A DNA stretch of 35,480 nt. It comes from Pricia antarctica (GTDB lineage: Bacteria > Bacteroidota > Bacteroidia > Flavobacteriales > Flavobacteriaceae). Position 1 is the stretch's first letter, and every line of letters begins with the position of its first letter. Shown piece after piece: positions 21,213-27,188 of this stretch. The position numbers were made by a program, and so were the translations under genes. The notes under the pieces were generated by a model, which had not been told where the DNA came from, ran no database searches, and saw only the letters and a program-made list of their open reading frames with translations. Location of the stretch: contig DRGL01000039.1 in assembly GCA_011050085.1 (NCBI GenBank), positions 1 to 35,480 on the forward strand. Direction: 5' to 3'.

Positions 21213-21936
21213 CGGACTCCTCCTTGATAATTTTTCTAAATCTTTGTTCGTCTGACTCCTTCTGGATGGTCGGCTGTATCTTTTTTACTTCGTCTCGGTT
21301 CAGCCAGTTTAATATCGTGTAGTAGTGCGACTTATATTTATCACCCTTTGAGCCGATATGCCCATTTAACGCCTTGATATATTTATTTGTATAGAAATGT
21401 CCATATTCACTTAAAAGCGTCTGGTGTTCCCGGGCTATTAGTTTGACGAAATCAAGGTGAGTGTGCTTGGCCTCACTCTTTTTAGGATTAGGATTAGGAT
21501 TAGGATTAGGATTAGGATTAGGATTAAGGCGATTGTTGGTTTGTGTTGGCAAAGGTTGGCAAAGGTTGGCTAAAAGTTCCCTTGGTGGTTCTGGCGTTCT
21601 CCGTCGATGACGAGTTGGTACACCATCATCATTGACGCAATACTTGGCATTATGGGCATCGAATCGTACAAATACTGAATATATACGTCCGTCTTGTTGC
21701 CAGTATTTTAAAATTCCCTTATCTCCAAGTTCCTTTTGCCAGCTTTCGACAGCTTTAGCCGTAACCTTTGATTGTAAAGGATAGCATCGGCCTCTTATAA
21801 TAGCCGGCGTGGCCTCAAAGCACCCATAATCGTCAACCAGCAACAATATCCGGTAAAAATGTCTTTCCGCATGGACTGATAGCGTATTAAAATTCGGACT
21901 TGTTAAGATACTATCTTTTATGATCCTGTTTGGCAT
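21193..21936 (-). CDS. Phage replisome organizer / replication initiation protein (247 aa)
   Basis: The N-terminal 100 residues (MPNRIIKDSILTSPNFNTLS, RHFYRILLLVDDYGCFEATP, RGRCYPL) match the winged-helix start of phage replisome organizer proteins that bind the origin and recruit helicase loader. A (Asn-Pro)x7 linker at 138-151 joins it to a C-terminal helical domain (DFVKLIAREHQTLLSEYG, HYYTILNWLNRDE) of DnaD/DnaB-loader type. No phage helicase or polymerase is in the window, consistent with use of host enzymes. Origin repeats are often inside such genes; none was recognised apart from the linker hexamers. Confidence 0.82.
   Translation of the reverse strand: MPNRIIKDSILTSPNFNTLSVHAERHFYRILLLVDDYGCFEATPAIIRGRCYPLQSKVTAKAVESWQKELGDKGILKYWQQDGRIYSVFVRFDAHNAKYCVNDDGVPTRHRRRTPEPPRELLANLCQPLPTQTNNRLNPNPNPNPNPNPNPKKSEAKHTHLDFVKLIAREHQTLLSEYGHFYTNKYIKALNGHIGSKGDKYKSHYYTILNWLNRDEVKKIQPTIQKESDEQRFRKIIKEESDGKSGS
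21482..21526. repeat. Hexanucleotide microsatellite (TTAGGA)7
   Basis: Seven perfect TTAGGA units plus TTA on the plus strand; read on the minus strand as AATCCT codons they give the Asn-Pro linker of the replisome organizer. Unit loss or gain keeps the frame, so linker length can vary without breaking the gene. Confidence 0.97.
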
Positions 21937-22484
21937 CTTTGTTTTTTCCAGTTATGTAAAATACCACACATATAAGAAAACACATTACCTTCTGTGCATC
22001 TATTTTTTCGTTTCAGGTTGTCTATTGACATATTCATCGCCTCAATTATCTGATATTTATTAAATGTTTTTAAAAAATACTTAATACTTATTTTCCATTT
22101 GTCACCAAAAATATACTTATCATGTGTCCGCTTCGTCTTTTGAAATTTATTAAAAAAATAATATCCAAGCTCATTGATTATTTTTTCTGTTTCATTGTGC
22201 ATATCTTCAACGTATTTATAGTAAATTCTTGTTTGCTTTTTTTGTTCCTTGAGGGTTTTTATTGTATTCGACACGGACGCTGGCAACACGTCCAGAGGAA
22301 TATCTTTTTTCCCTCTGTTGCAGTCGAAACATGATGTAAGCAAATTATTTATATCATCACTTCCGCCTTTTGATTTTGGGATTAAATGGTCTATTTCGAG
22401 GATTATATTTGGCGGGTTTTTTCCACAATACCGGCAGGTGAAATTATCTCTTTTAAAAATCTCAAATCTTATTAATTTTTTCAT
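21918..22484 (-). CDS. HNH endonuclease (188 aa)
   Basis: Residues 5-61 are an HNH domain with structural zinc: FKRDNFTCRYCGKNPPN (C17, C20), LEIDHLIPKSKGG (D32-H33) and NLLTSCFDCNRGKKD (C52, C55). The C-terminal 120 residues are basic and helical (SIKYFLKTFNKYQIIEAMNM) and may bind DNA. Start taken at the ATG at 22484; the binding site is weak, and a structured RNA lies just upstream. It could be a free-standing homing enzyme or a packaging/recombination nuclease. Overlaps the replisome organizer start by 19 bp. Confidence 0.85.
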   Translation of the reverse strand: MKKLIRFEIFKRDNFTCRYCGKNPPNIILEIDHLIPKSKGGSDDINNLLTSCFDCNRGKKDIPLDVLPASVSNTIKTLKEQKKQTRIYYKYVEDMHNETEKIINELGYYFFNKFQKTKRTHDKYIFGDKWKISIKYFLKTFNKYQIIEAMNMSIDNLKRKNRCTEGNVFSYMCGILHNWKKQRCQTGS

Positions 22485-22496
22485 AAATAAAAATAC

Positions 22497-22593
22497 CCGA
22501 CAAGACACAAAGGTGCTACGGCACACTTGTGGTGGGCTGTTCCTTTGGAGGTCTTGCCGGATTTAATTGATTTGTTTATTAAGTACCGTAGCA
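22497..22593 (-). ncRNA. Candidate structured RNA with pseudoknot upstream of HNH gene
   Basis: On the minus strand a 10-bp stem (22551-22560 with 22497-22506, one G-U) encloses a perfect 6-bp stem CAAAGG/CCTTTG (22542-22547 with 22508-22513). The loop sequence GTGCCGTAGCA (22514-22524) pairs over 11 bp (one U-G) with TGCTACGGTAC at 22583-22593, outside the hairpin, giving a pseudoknot. A U-rich TATTTTTATTT follows, then the HNH ATG. This could be a leader regulator, part of a mobile element or a terminator-type switch. Confidence 0.55.
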
Positions 22594-22638
22594 TATTCCA
22601 ATCTTATAAAATTTCAATCGGATTGTAAAGAACTATTT

Positions 22639-22806
22639 TTATCGACGGACAACAATATTTTTCCAGTGACAGTTCGGACATATTGTGCGTCGCGCCGATA
22701 GTCGCCAGATGCTATAAATGAGACCCGGAACAATAAAAAAACACCACAAGATCAACTCAATCAGGATGTGTCCCGGCGTCTCAACCTTCGCTTCGCCTTC
22801 GTGGGT
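22639..22806 (-). pseudogene. N-terminally truncated membrane/zinc-ribbon protein (open frame without start)
   Basis: The frame reads VETPGHILIELILWCFFIVP then GLIYSIWRLSARRTICPNCH and WKNIVVRR. It matches the C-terminal two thirds of a common small bacterial/phage protein with one membrane helix (LWxFFIVPGLIYSxWRL) and a CPxC ribbon. In that family an N-terminal CxxC ribbon comes first; here the frame is closed by a TGA 8 codons before VETPG and has no ATG, GTG or early TTG. It overlaps out of frame with the short gene start at 22850, suggesting a deletion junction, or expression by frameshifting. Confidence 0.6.
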
Positions 22807-22850
22807 TCAAGGTTGCTTTCCTGTACCAAAACCGTCAATTCGTTTTCCAT
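22761..22850 (-). pseudogene. Truncated 5' end of a recombination-module gene (29 codons)
   Basis: ATG at 22850 behind GAGGGATAATT reads MENELTVLVQESNLEPTKAK then RRLRRRDTS and stops. The first 19 residues look like the conserved start of a longer phage protein usually found beside the annealing protein and nuclease genes. After TKAK the sequence turns into an Arg-rich read-through of another gene's frame. Probably a remnant fused by deletion. Confidence 0.55.
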
Positions 22851-22875
22851 AATTATCCCTCATTTTATTTTTTCA

Positions 22876-22908
22876 GCGGGCAAAGCGGCATGCAGTCCGA
22901 TTACCCGC
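22876..22908 (-). other. Hairpin after the Cas4-like gene
   Basis: Eight bases after the stop, GCGGGTAA pairs with TTGCCCGC (one U-G) around an inner CGG/CCG. It is followed by TGAAAAAATAAAATG rather than a U tract, so it may be an mRNA 3' stabiliser or a translational control element and not a classical terminator. Confidence 0.35.
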
Positions 22909-22915
22909 CGAATAT

Positions 22916-23890
22916 TTATTTTTTATCCTTCGTTAAGTCCTGTATCACCATCCGCGCCGTCGGCACTTTTTTCGCATATTGTTTCTTTATATCGTCGGGG
23001 ATTTTGTATTCCGTGCGCTGGCTCGGCACTTGCTGAATCAGATATTTCCCCCCGACAATTATTTTTTCGATTCCTTTCGTTGTCGTCTTAATCTTGTCGT
23101 ACAGTTCGCCGTACTCTTTCGATATTGGTTTCAATTCCAGCATGCGGTCAATCGTGGTCTCGAATTCCTTGTTGTCGATTAATTCGGCGGGCTTGTTGAG
23201 CACATCCTGTAGGCATGTTAAACTGAACGGACACATGTCGCATATCGAGCTGTCGTATGGTATTCTGTTGGGATATGTCTTTGACTGAATGCCTTTGTAT
23301 GCCCGTTCGAGTCGCTGAAGAATTGCCTCGCACTCGCCCAGGTCAAGGTAGACCGGCAATAATTTCCAATGACCCAAGCAATCGGTCAGGATAAATAATC
23401 CCTGCTCGACGTTGTTGCCGAACATATACATCTGCAACTGCCGGATATATTTCCGTTGGTATGGTTTCTTCGACATATCGTCGAGTGTCTTTATTGCATT
23501 AAAGATATTAGGATTCATGCTTTTAATCTCGAAAGGGAAACGCGTCGCCCGGTCGATTTCGATAAAGCCATCAATCCTTCCCCTAGCGAGCATGACGCCG
23601 CCGATGCCTTTTATCTCGACGGGTTGCTGTGCCAGTATGACTTTAAAGCCCATGCCCAATAACTCCGAGACAACCTTCCGTTCTTGCTCATTGCCCTCAT
23701 TCAGCCGCGCCTGCACCTCCTCGTTGAACATCGCGCGCTCTTGCCAGTTCAATACCCCGTAGACCATCTGACGGTCGCATTCAGAAATATCGCTTAAAAT
23801 CATATTGTTTCGTGGGTATCTGCTGATTTTTTTCGACAATTCATGTTTGCGCTTGTTTACGATGCTGTCAATTAATACGTTTACATCCAT
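22916..23890 (-). CDS. Cas4-like / RecB-family PD-(D/E)XK nuclease (324 aa)
   Basis: The nuclease core has D107 in RGRIDGFIE, E121-x-K123 in FPFEIKSMN and a QLQMYMF (151-157) motif. C39 (SDISECDRQ) together with C217, C220 and C226 (SICDMCPFSLTC) would bind the 4Fe-4S cluster of Cas4/AddB-type enzymes. Phage homologues supply exonuclease for annealing-type recombination, replacing lambda Exo, and this gene directly follows the putative annealing protein. No CRISPR array or other cas gene is present. Start at 23890 (MDVNVLID) is preferred since AAAGGGG lies eight bases upstream; an ATG six codons earlier is possible. Confidence 0.83.
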   Translation of the reverse strand: MDVNVLIDSIVNKRKHELSKKISRYPRNNMILSDISECDRQMVYGVLNWQERAMFNEEVQARLNEGNEQERKVVSELLGMGFKVILAQQPVEIKGIGGVMLARGRIDGFIEIDRATRFPFEIKSMNPNIFNAIKTLDDMSKKPYQRKYIRQLQMYMFGNNVEQGLFILTDCLGHWKLLPVYLDLGECEAILQRLERAYKGIQSKTYPNRIPYDSSICDMCPFSLTCLQDVLNKPAELIDNKEFETTIDRMLELKPISKEYGELYDKIKTTTKGIEKIIVGGKYLIQQVPSQRTEYKIPDDIKKQYAKKVPTARMVIQDLTKDKK

Positions 23891-23944
23891 TGAAATTACC
23901 CCTTTCATTTGTCTTGTGGCTTTAGCTTTGCCACTTTTTAGCCA

Positions 23945-24823
23945 TTATTCCGTTTCGGCAATGGTCTGGATCGTGGACCCATGTTTTCCTGCCGTATATT
24001 CAATTTTGGCTTTTTTCGTTTCGATGCCGATTTCTTTTGCTTTGTCAGCAATCTTTTTATCAAAGGTGGTGTAATCTTTGCCGTCCATCGCTTTGACTAT
24101 GTACAACGTCCATTTCCCTTTTGGGTCTACTTTCCTGGTAATGTCTTTGATCTGGACGATTACATTCTTGACTTCGGCAGTCGCCTGTTCTTTCTCGCCC
24201 TTGAACATGTGTCCACCTGCCCGGTCGAGCTTAACGCCAAACTTTTCCAGTTCGGTTGGGTTCATGCGATGAAGCCCAAACAGCACCTTGATGCCTTCTT
24301 TCATGGCCCCGCGCCTGCCAGCCATTTTGATATTGCCTTCGTCGATGTCGTGCAGGGGTTTAAATTTTCCGTATGCCTTACCGAAAAACTTATCCTTGCT
24401 TGCCGCCCGGCCGTATACTCGCACGATGCGTGATTTATAACTGGCATCACACTCAAAGTTCCAGCGATACCATTCGCCGTTATCATCGGTGCCATTTTCC
24501 TTCTCGGAACTCCAATTCGTAAAGTTCACACCCAGCGTTGACCCAATACGCATTGCACCGGCAAAACCCAACTCGGCTTTTTCTTTGCTTTTATCCTTAT
24601 CGTCGCTAAAAACAATCCAATCGCCAGGTTGCGCCAGGCGTAATAATGCCATACGGATTTTATTATGCGCGTCAATTACCCGTTGGATATTGTCAGCAAG
24701 AAATAATATGTCGTCGACCGATTTCTTATCTTCCGGCAACGATACCAGACCGCTTTCGCCAGGCACCGGCTCAATCTCTGTGCCTTCTGTTTTTGCTTCA
24801 ACATTCTCGCTATCTTTTTGCAT
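23945..24823 (-). CDS. Probable ssDNA-annealing / recombination protein with OB-like C-terminus (292 aa)
   Basis: After an acidic disordered N-terminus (1-35), residues about 38-205 contain GFAGAMRIGSTLGVNF, IVRVYGRAASKDKFFGK and DIDEGNIKMAGRRGAMKEGI, the layout of phage annealing proteins in which a strand-rich part is followed by a helix with a conserved A-x-RRGA segment. It does not match classical RecT, Erf or Red-beta closely. Residues about 215-292 (KNVIVQIKDITRKVDPKGKW, YTTFDKKIADKAKEIG, AKIEYTAG) look like an OB-fold. Position before the Cas4-like nuclease supports the role. ATG at 24823 with GGAGAGGACT upstream. Confidence 0.6.
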   Translation of the reverse strand: MQKDSENVEAKTEGTEIEPVPGESGLVSLPEDKKSVDDILFLADNIQRVIDAHNKIRMALLRLAQPGDWIVFSDDKDKSKEKAELGFAGAMRIGSTLGVNFTNWSSEKENGTDDNGEWYRWNFECDASYKSRIVRVYGRAASKDKFFGKAYGKFKPLHDIDEGNIKMAGRRGAMKEGIKVLFGLHRMNPTELEKFGVKLDRAGGHMFKGEKEQATAEVKNVIVQIKDITRKVDPKGKWTLYIVKAMDGKDYTTFDKKIADKAKEIGIETKKAKIEYTAGKHGSTIQTIAETE

Positions 24824-24986
24824 AGTCCTCTCCTTTTCGGTTCAACGTATCCTGGTTTTTAATCACAAACCTTTCAATGAACACCGTTAATATTCTGTTC
24901 ATTGATATTTTTTTCCTGACAGAGATGATTTTAAAATCCTCTTTCAGTTTTTCCTCAACCTCAATGACCATCTGCGTCCTGGACAT
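24810..24986 (-). CDS. Ribbon-helix-helix DNA-binding protein (58 aa)
   Basis: Start set at the ATG at 24986 (MSRTQMVIEVEEKLKEDFKI) behind GGAGGTGGAGGAG. A beta strand (QMVIEVEEKLKEDFKI) followed by two helices (SVRKKISMNRILTVFIERFV) fits the Arc/MetJ fold. It is an obvious candidate to control early transcription, for instance at the inverted repeat at 25330-25375. Target inferred only from proximity. Confidence 0.72.
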   Translation of the reverse strand: MSRTQMVIEVEEKLKEDFKIISVRKKISMNRILTVFIERFVIKNQDTLNRKGEDYAKR

Positions 24987-25035
24987 CTCCTCCACCTCCT
25001 CGTTAATGAAGCGCGCAGGGGAACACGCCTCTTGA

Positions 25036-25242
25036 TTATTGTACGACTGTTATATCTTTTGTCCGGCTGTTGAGCTGGGCAAACACTTCTTTTTGCATCG
25101 CCCGCTTGACTGCTCCTTTGTCAATCCTCTGAACGTAATCACGGACAATGGTGTTTAACATGTTGTCGAGTGTATCGACAGTATTGTTAACGACCACGAC
25201 CTTGCCGTTGCCATTCCTTTTTTTCGCGAACACTTTACTCAT
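25036..25242 (-). CDS. Hypothetical basic early protein (68 aa)
   Basis: Starts at the ATG at 25242 (MSKVFAKKRNGNGKVVVVNN), two bases after the stop of a 17-codon leader; a longer reading upstream would overlap that leader. The C-terminal half is helical (TLDNMLNTIVRDYVQRIDKG). Position and size suit a small regulator or DNA-binding protein. No family recognised. Confidence 0.62.
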   Translation of the reverse strand: MSKVFAKKRNGNGKVVVVNNTVDTLDNMLNTIVRDYVQRIDKGAVKRAMQKEVFAQLNSRTKDITVVQ

Positions 25243-25244
25243 CC

Positions 25245-25298
25245 TTATTGAATGTTTTTGCGGTTGTAATAAGTCCACTTCTTGCGCTTCTTTGCCAT
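25245..25298 (-). CDS. Leader peptide at early promoter (17 aa)
   Basis: Reads MAKKRKKWTYYNRKNIQ. ATG at 25298 has a very strong GAGGGGGGTG site and is the first start codon downstream of the promoter at 25331-25359. Its TAA is followed by GGATG of the next gene. The basic, Trp/Tyr-containing sequence and the coupling suggest a translated leader, although it could simply be a tiny basic protein like the MKKRKK group. Confidence 0.55.
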   Translation of the reverse strand: MAKKRKKWTYYNRKNIQ

Positions 25299-25329
25299 TC
25301 GCTTCACCCCCCTCTTTTTTATTTAACTA

Positions 25330-25375
25330 TAAAATAATAAATCAATGCAACTATGTCAAGCTATTTATTATTTTA
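25330..25375. promoter_or_regulatory. 13-bp inverted repeat around the early promoter, candidate operator
   Basis: TAAAATAATAAAT (25330-25342) and ATTTATTATTTTA (25363-25375) are perfect inverted copies with a 20-bp spacer that holds the -35 box. Arm centres are 33 bp apart, about three helix turns, so two repressor dimers could bind one face. The right arm also contains the stop codon of the upstream 55-residue gene. Confidence 0.6.
25331..25359 (-). promoter_or_regulatory. Sigma70-like early promoter
   Basis: A perfect -35 box TTGACA (25354-25359, read leftward) is followed after 17 bases by TATTTT (25331-25336); TATTAT is available at 14 bases and TATAGT further down. It points at the 17-codon leader and the recombination genes. 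The -10 box lies inside the left arm of the inverted repeat. Confidence 0.65.
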
Positions 25376-25535
25376 ATTCCTGAAAATGCTCCGGGTAATC
25401 GCATTGTTTCTTTACTCCGGCACAAGTGCAACGCTGATCTTTCTCCCGGCAGTATTCAAATTCCCGGCCGGTCGCCGCGCTATCAAGTTCTTTCCAATGC
25501 TTACACATTATTATTGCAAATCGCGGTGTTCCCAT
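25368..25535 (-). CDS. Mini-gene, Cys-rich protein (55 aa)
   Basis: Reads MGTPRFAIIMCKHWKELDSA, REFEYCREKDQRCTCAGVKK and ends CDYPEHFQELK. Five Cys (C11, C29, C36, C38, C45) and His residues point to metal binding. ATG at 25535 with AAGGAG seven bases upstream; a nested ATG seven bases earlier gives only nine codons. Stop overlaps the operator-like repeat. Confidence 0.7.
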   Translation of the reverse strand: MGTPRFAIIMCKHWKELDSAATGREFEYCREKDQRCTCAGVKKQCDYPEHFQELK

Positions 25536-25536
25536 T

Positions 25537-25956
25537 TCATTTCTCCTTGATTAATTTATTTTCTAAAAGATATATCAGCGTCGTGGCTCTTGCTTCGGCT
25601 TCTGTGTTTTCATCACCTAAAGAACCACACACTTTATCAGGTTCACAAAAATCAACACAACCACCTCCCCACTCTAATTCATGGGATTCCCATGCTTGAT
25701 CTTTTCTCATCTTCCGTGCATCATAAATTGTAAACCAAGAAGTTTTTCTTGTTGAAGATTTATTTATAATCTCCCCAAGCTCTGCTACGGTGAATGCTGA
25801 ATATTGGGCCTTAATGTAAATGAGTTCTCTATTCAACACAGGAGAAAAATCTAAATCTCCGTGATCTAAATATCCCCACAAACTATCCTGCTTAACCCCA
25901 AGCTCTTTGAGTTTCTTTGCGCTCTCTAAACTGCACACTTGATCTTCGAGTTTCAT
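25537..25956 (-). CDS. Conserved phage hypothetical protein (139 aa)
   Basis: Starts MKLEDQVCSLESAKKLKELG VKQDSLW, contains QYSAFTVAELGEII and ends TEAEARATTLIYLLENKLI. These three segments are hallmarks of a small protein family found in many phages and prophages, of unknown function. ATG at 25956 follows GGGGGGGATAGG. Located at the front of the early module. Confidence 0.82.
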   Translation of the reverse strand: MKLEDQVCSLESAKKLKELGVKQDSLWGYLDHGDLDFSPVLNRELIYIKAQYSAFTVAELGEIINKSSTRKTSWFTIYDARKMRKDQAWESHELEWGGGCVDFCEPDKVCGSLGDENTEAEARATTLIYLLENKLIKEK

Positions 25957-25974
25957 TGCCTATCCCCCCCCTAA

Positions 25975-26160
25975 TTATTTTACTCTCCCCTTCCTTATTA
26001 AGCCCTTCTTTTTGAGTTCATCCCATGTTTCCTTGAAAGCACCAAGCGGATATTTTTTATTTTCGCCTGTATCAAAAAACCAATACCAGATCAATCCACC
26101 GCCAGCCACGATCGTCATCAAGTGCAAGATCGCCAGCGTTCCGTTGTACGGCTGATACAT
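25975..26160 (-). CDS. Small single-pass membrane protein (61 aa)
   Basis: One hydrophobic segment (LAILHLMTIVAGGGLIWYWF) near the N-terminus followed by a soluble basic tail (FKETWDELKKKGLIRKGRVK). ATG at 26160 behind AAAGGAGGTAGAATC. Early expression suggests host-membrane interaction, such as exclusion, but nothing specific is visible. Confidence 0.7.
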   Translation of the reverse strand: MYQPYNGTLAILHLMTIVAGGGLIWYWFFDTGENKKYPLGAFKETWDELKKKGLIRKGRVK

Positions 26161-26239
26161 GATTCTACCTCCTTTTCATTTAAACACATCTTTTATTTTT
26201 GCCCGGCTTCCATACTTTGCGTATTTTCAACGATCTTGA

Positions 26240-26251
26240 CCCCTCAAGGGG
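26240..26251 (-). terminator. Short GC hairpin after the 56-residue gene
   Basis: CCCCTTGAGGGG three bases after the stop at 26255 folds into a 4-5 bp hairpin. No U tract follows on the minus strand, whereas ATTTTATA follows on the plus strand. Weak or non-functional terminator. Confidence 0.25.
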
Positions 26252-26254
26252 ATT

Positions 26255-26425
26255 TTATACCTTCTCTAAATATTTCTCGGATAATTCAGTGTATTTTTCC
26301 ATTATTTCATTAATCTTTTCTCTATTTAGCCCACTTAATTGCCCTACAAGTTTTACTGCAAACATATTTGTTACTCCTGATTCTCTAACTCTTTCATACG
26401 ATAGAAATTCTTTTTTCGTAATCAT
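26255..26425 (-). CDS. Mini-gene, helical protein (56 aa)
   Basis: Reads MITKKEFLSYERVRESGVTN MFAVKLVGQ, LSGLNREKINEIMEKYTELS and EKYLEKV. ATG at 26425 with GGGGAGGTGATG upstream. The sequence is like small phage proteins that open MITKxEFxxYExVRxSGxTNMF, so it is confidently a real gene of unknown role. Confidence 0.78.
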   Translation of the reverse strand: MITKKEFLSYERVRESGVTNMFAVKLVGQLSGLNREKINEIMEKYTELSEKYLEKV

Positions 26426-26499
26426 TTCGCATCACCTCCCCTTTTTTTATCTCCAACCCCTCAGTAGGCAAGTGCTTTTAGATTTTTTGTTCTGTGCGG

Positions 26500-26571
26500 T
26501 TAAACGTCTTTTAATTTAATTGCAAGCAGTGTATTTGGATTTTTGACTACAAAACGCAGCTGCTTAATCAT
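26500..26571 (-). CDS. Micropeptide coupled to upstream zinc protein (23 aa)
   Basis: Reads MIKQLRFVVKNPNTLLAIKL KDV from an ATG that overlaps the upstream TGA (TGATG). No own ribosome binding site, so translation would depend on coupling. Short and uncertain. The 70 bases after it up to 26426 show nothing except the next binding site. Confidence 0.4.
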   Translation of the reverse strand: MIKQLRFVVKNPNTLLAIKLKDV

Positions 26572-26726
26572 CAAGTTACGCTGCGGATTGTTTCTTTTTG
26601 TGCATCAATTGTGTTTTGGAGAATGTTTAGGTCCGATATTAAAACATTCTTTTCATACTCTAAACACTTATTACACCATACATCCAACCTGCCTTCAATG
26701 TTAGTCTGGCAATTTATGCAATACAT
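26571..26726 (-). CDS. Small zinc-ribbon protein with coiled-coil tail (51 aa)
   Basis: Start taken at the ATG at 26726 (MYCINCQTNIEGRLDVWCNK CLEYE), six bases after GAGGTG; a longer reading from 26780 lacks a site. Two C-x2-C knuckles, then a helix NVLISDLNILQNTIDAQKET. This zinc knuckle plus helix is frequent among early phage proteins. The 107 bases before 26834 upstream of it hold no gene I can support. Confidence 0.7.
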   Translation of the reverse strand: MYCINCQTNIEGRLDVWCNKCLEYEKNVLISDLNILQNTIDAQKETIRSVT

Positions 26727-26833
26727 AATTTCACCTCGTTCCGCACTTGCCTGCTCAGCGGTTGAATATTCGTATGTCAAAGAACTAACCTGCTAATAAG
26801 GCACACTCGGAAGTGCGCCATATAGGAAGTTAT

Positions 26834-26989
26834 TTATACCAGTGAATATTTTTTAACTCTTTTTTGTGTTGCATAAATATGATACGGTTCTGCTTCGGTA
26901 CACTGCATAACACTATAAACATAATTTACTAAATCTTTTTTTGTTTTAAATTTTTCGGTTTCGATTTTTAAAAATACCTTGAACTCCAT
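26834..26989 (-). CDS. Mini-gene, first gene of the early operon (51 aa)
   Basis: Reads MEFKVFLKIETEKFKTKKDL then VNYVYSVMQCTEAEPYHIYA and TQKRVKKYSLV. ATG at 26989 follows AAGGGGGTGTT and lies about 36 bases below the promoter at 27025-27053. A small alpha/beta protein by pattern. Being first after the promoter, it should be among the earliest expressed products. Confidence 0.72.
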   Translation of the reverse strand: MEFKVFLKIETEKFKTKKDLVNYVYSVMQCTEAEPYHIYATQKRVKKYSLV

Positions 26990-27024
26990 TTTAACACCCC
27001 CTTGTTTTTTATCCTTCTATAGAT

Positions 27025-27053
27025 ACATTATCATATATTCCTATGGTTGTCAA
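27025..27053 (-). promoter_or_regulatory. Sigma70-like promoter for leftward early operon
   Basis: TTGACA (27048-27053) with TAATGT (27025-27030) at a 17-bp spacing, or GATAAT at 15. The octamer AGGGTCAA on the plus strand occurs at 27055-27062 and 27087-27094, 32 bp apart (three turns), next to and upstream of the -35 box; it reads TTGACCCT leftward and may mark a second promoter or an operator. Confidence 0.65.
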
Positions 27054-27116
27054 TAGGGTCAACCCTTTTATTTTAGGTATTTAACGAGGGTCAAAAAGAG
27101 GGGTTTTCCGTCGGGG

Positions 27117-27168
27117 ACAAAAAAAGGAACGCAGGAAAAATGAGGGGTACTCAAAACCTGCGTTCCTT
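27117..27168 (-). terminator. Strong intrinsic terminator ending the tail/lysis operon
   Basis: Read leftward, AAGGAACGCAGG (27157-27168 side) pairs perfectly over 12 bp with CCTGCGTTCCTT, loop of 21 bases, and the stem runs directly into a tract of T. It lies 20 bases after the stop of the last lysis-module gene and just before the early promoter, so it separates late and early transcription. Confidence 0.9.
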
Positions 27169-27188
27169 ATAAGTAGCGAAAATGGTGG

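Noticed and set aside
21482-21526. TTAGGA array as a telomere
   Set aside because: It is inside a coding sequence and encodes a regular Asn-Pro linker; no hairpin or terminal structure is nearby.
22768-23091. 107-codon plus-strand frame across the chimeric region
   Set aside because: Composition is low quality and it starts in the antisense of the remnant genes.
22916-23890. Cas4-like gene as evidence for a CRISPR-Cas system
   Set aside because: No array, cas1/cas2 or effector gene is in the window; recombination context explains the gene.
24489-24890. 133-codon plus-strand frame
   Set aside because: Antisense to the annealing-protein gene and no binding site.
26161-26239. Sixteen-codon TTG-start frame (basic peptide) between two early genes
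   Set aside because: No binding site and no coupling; too short to support.
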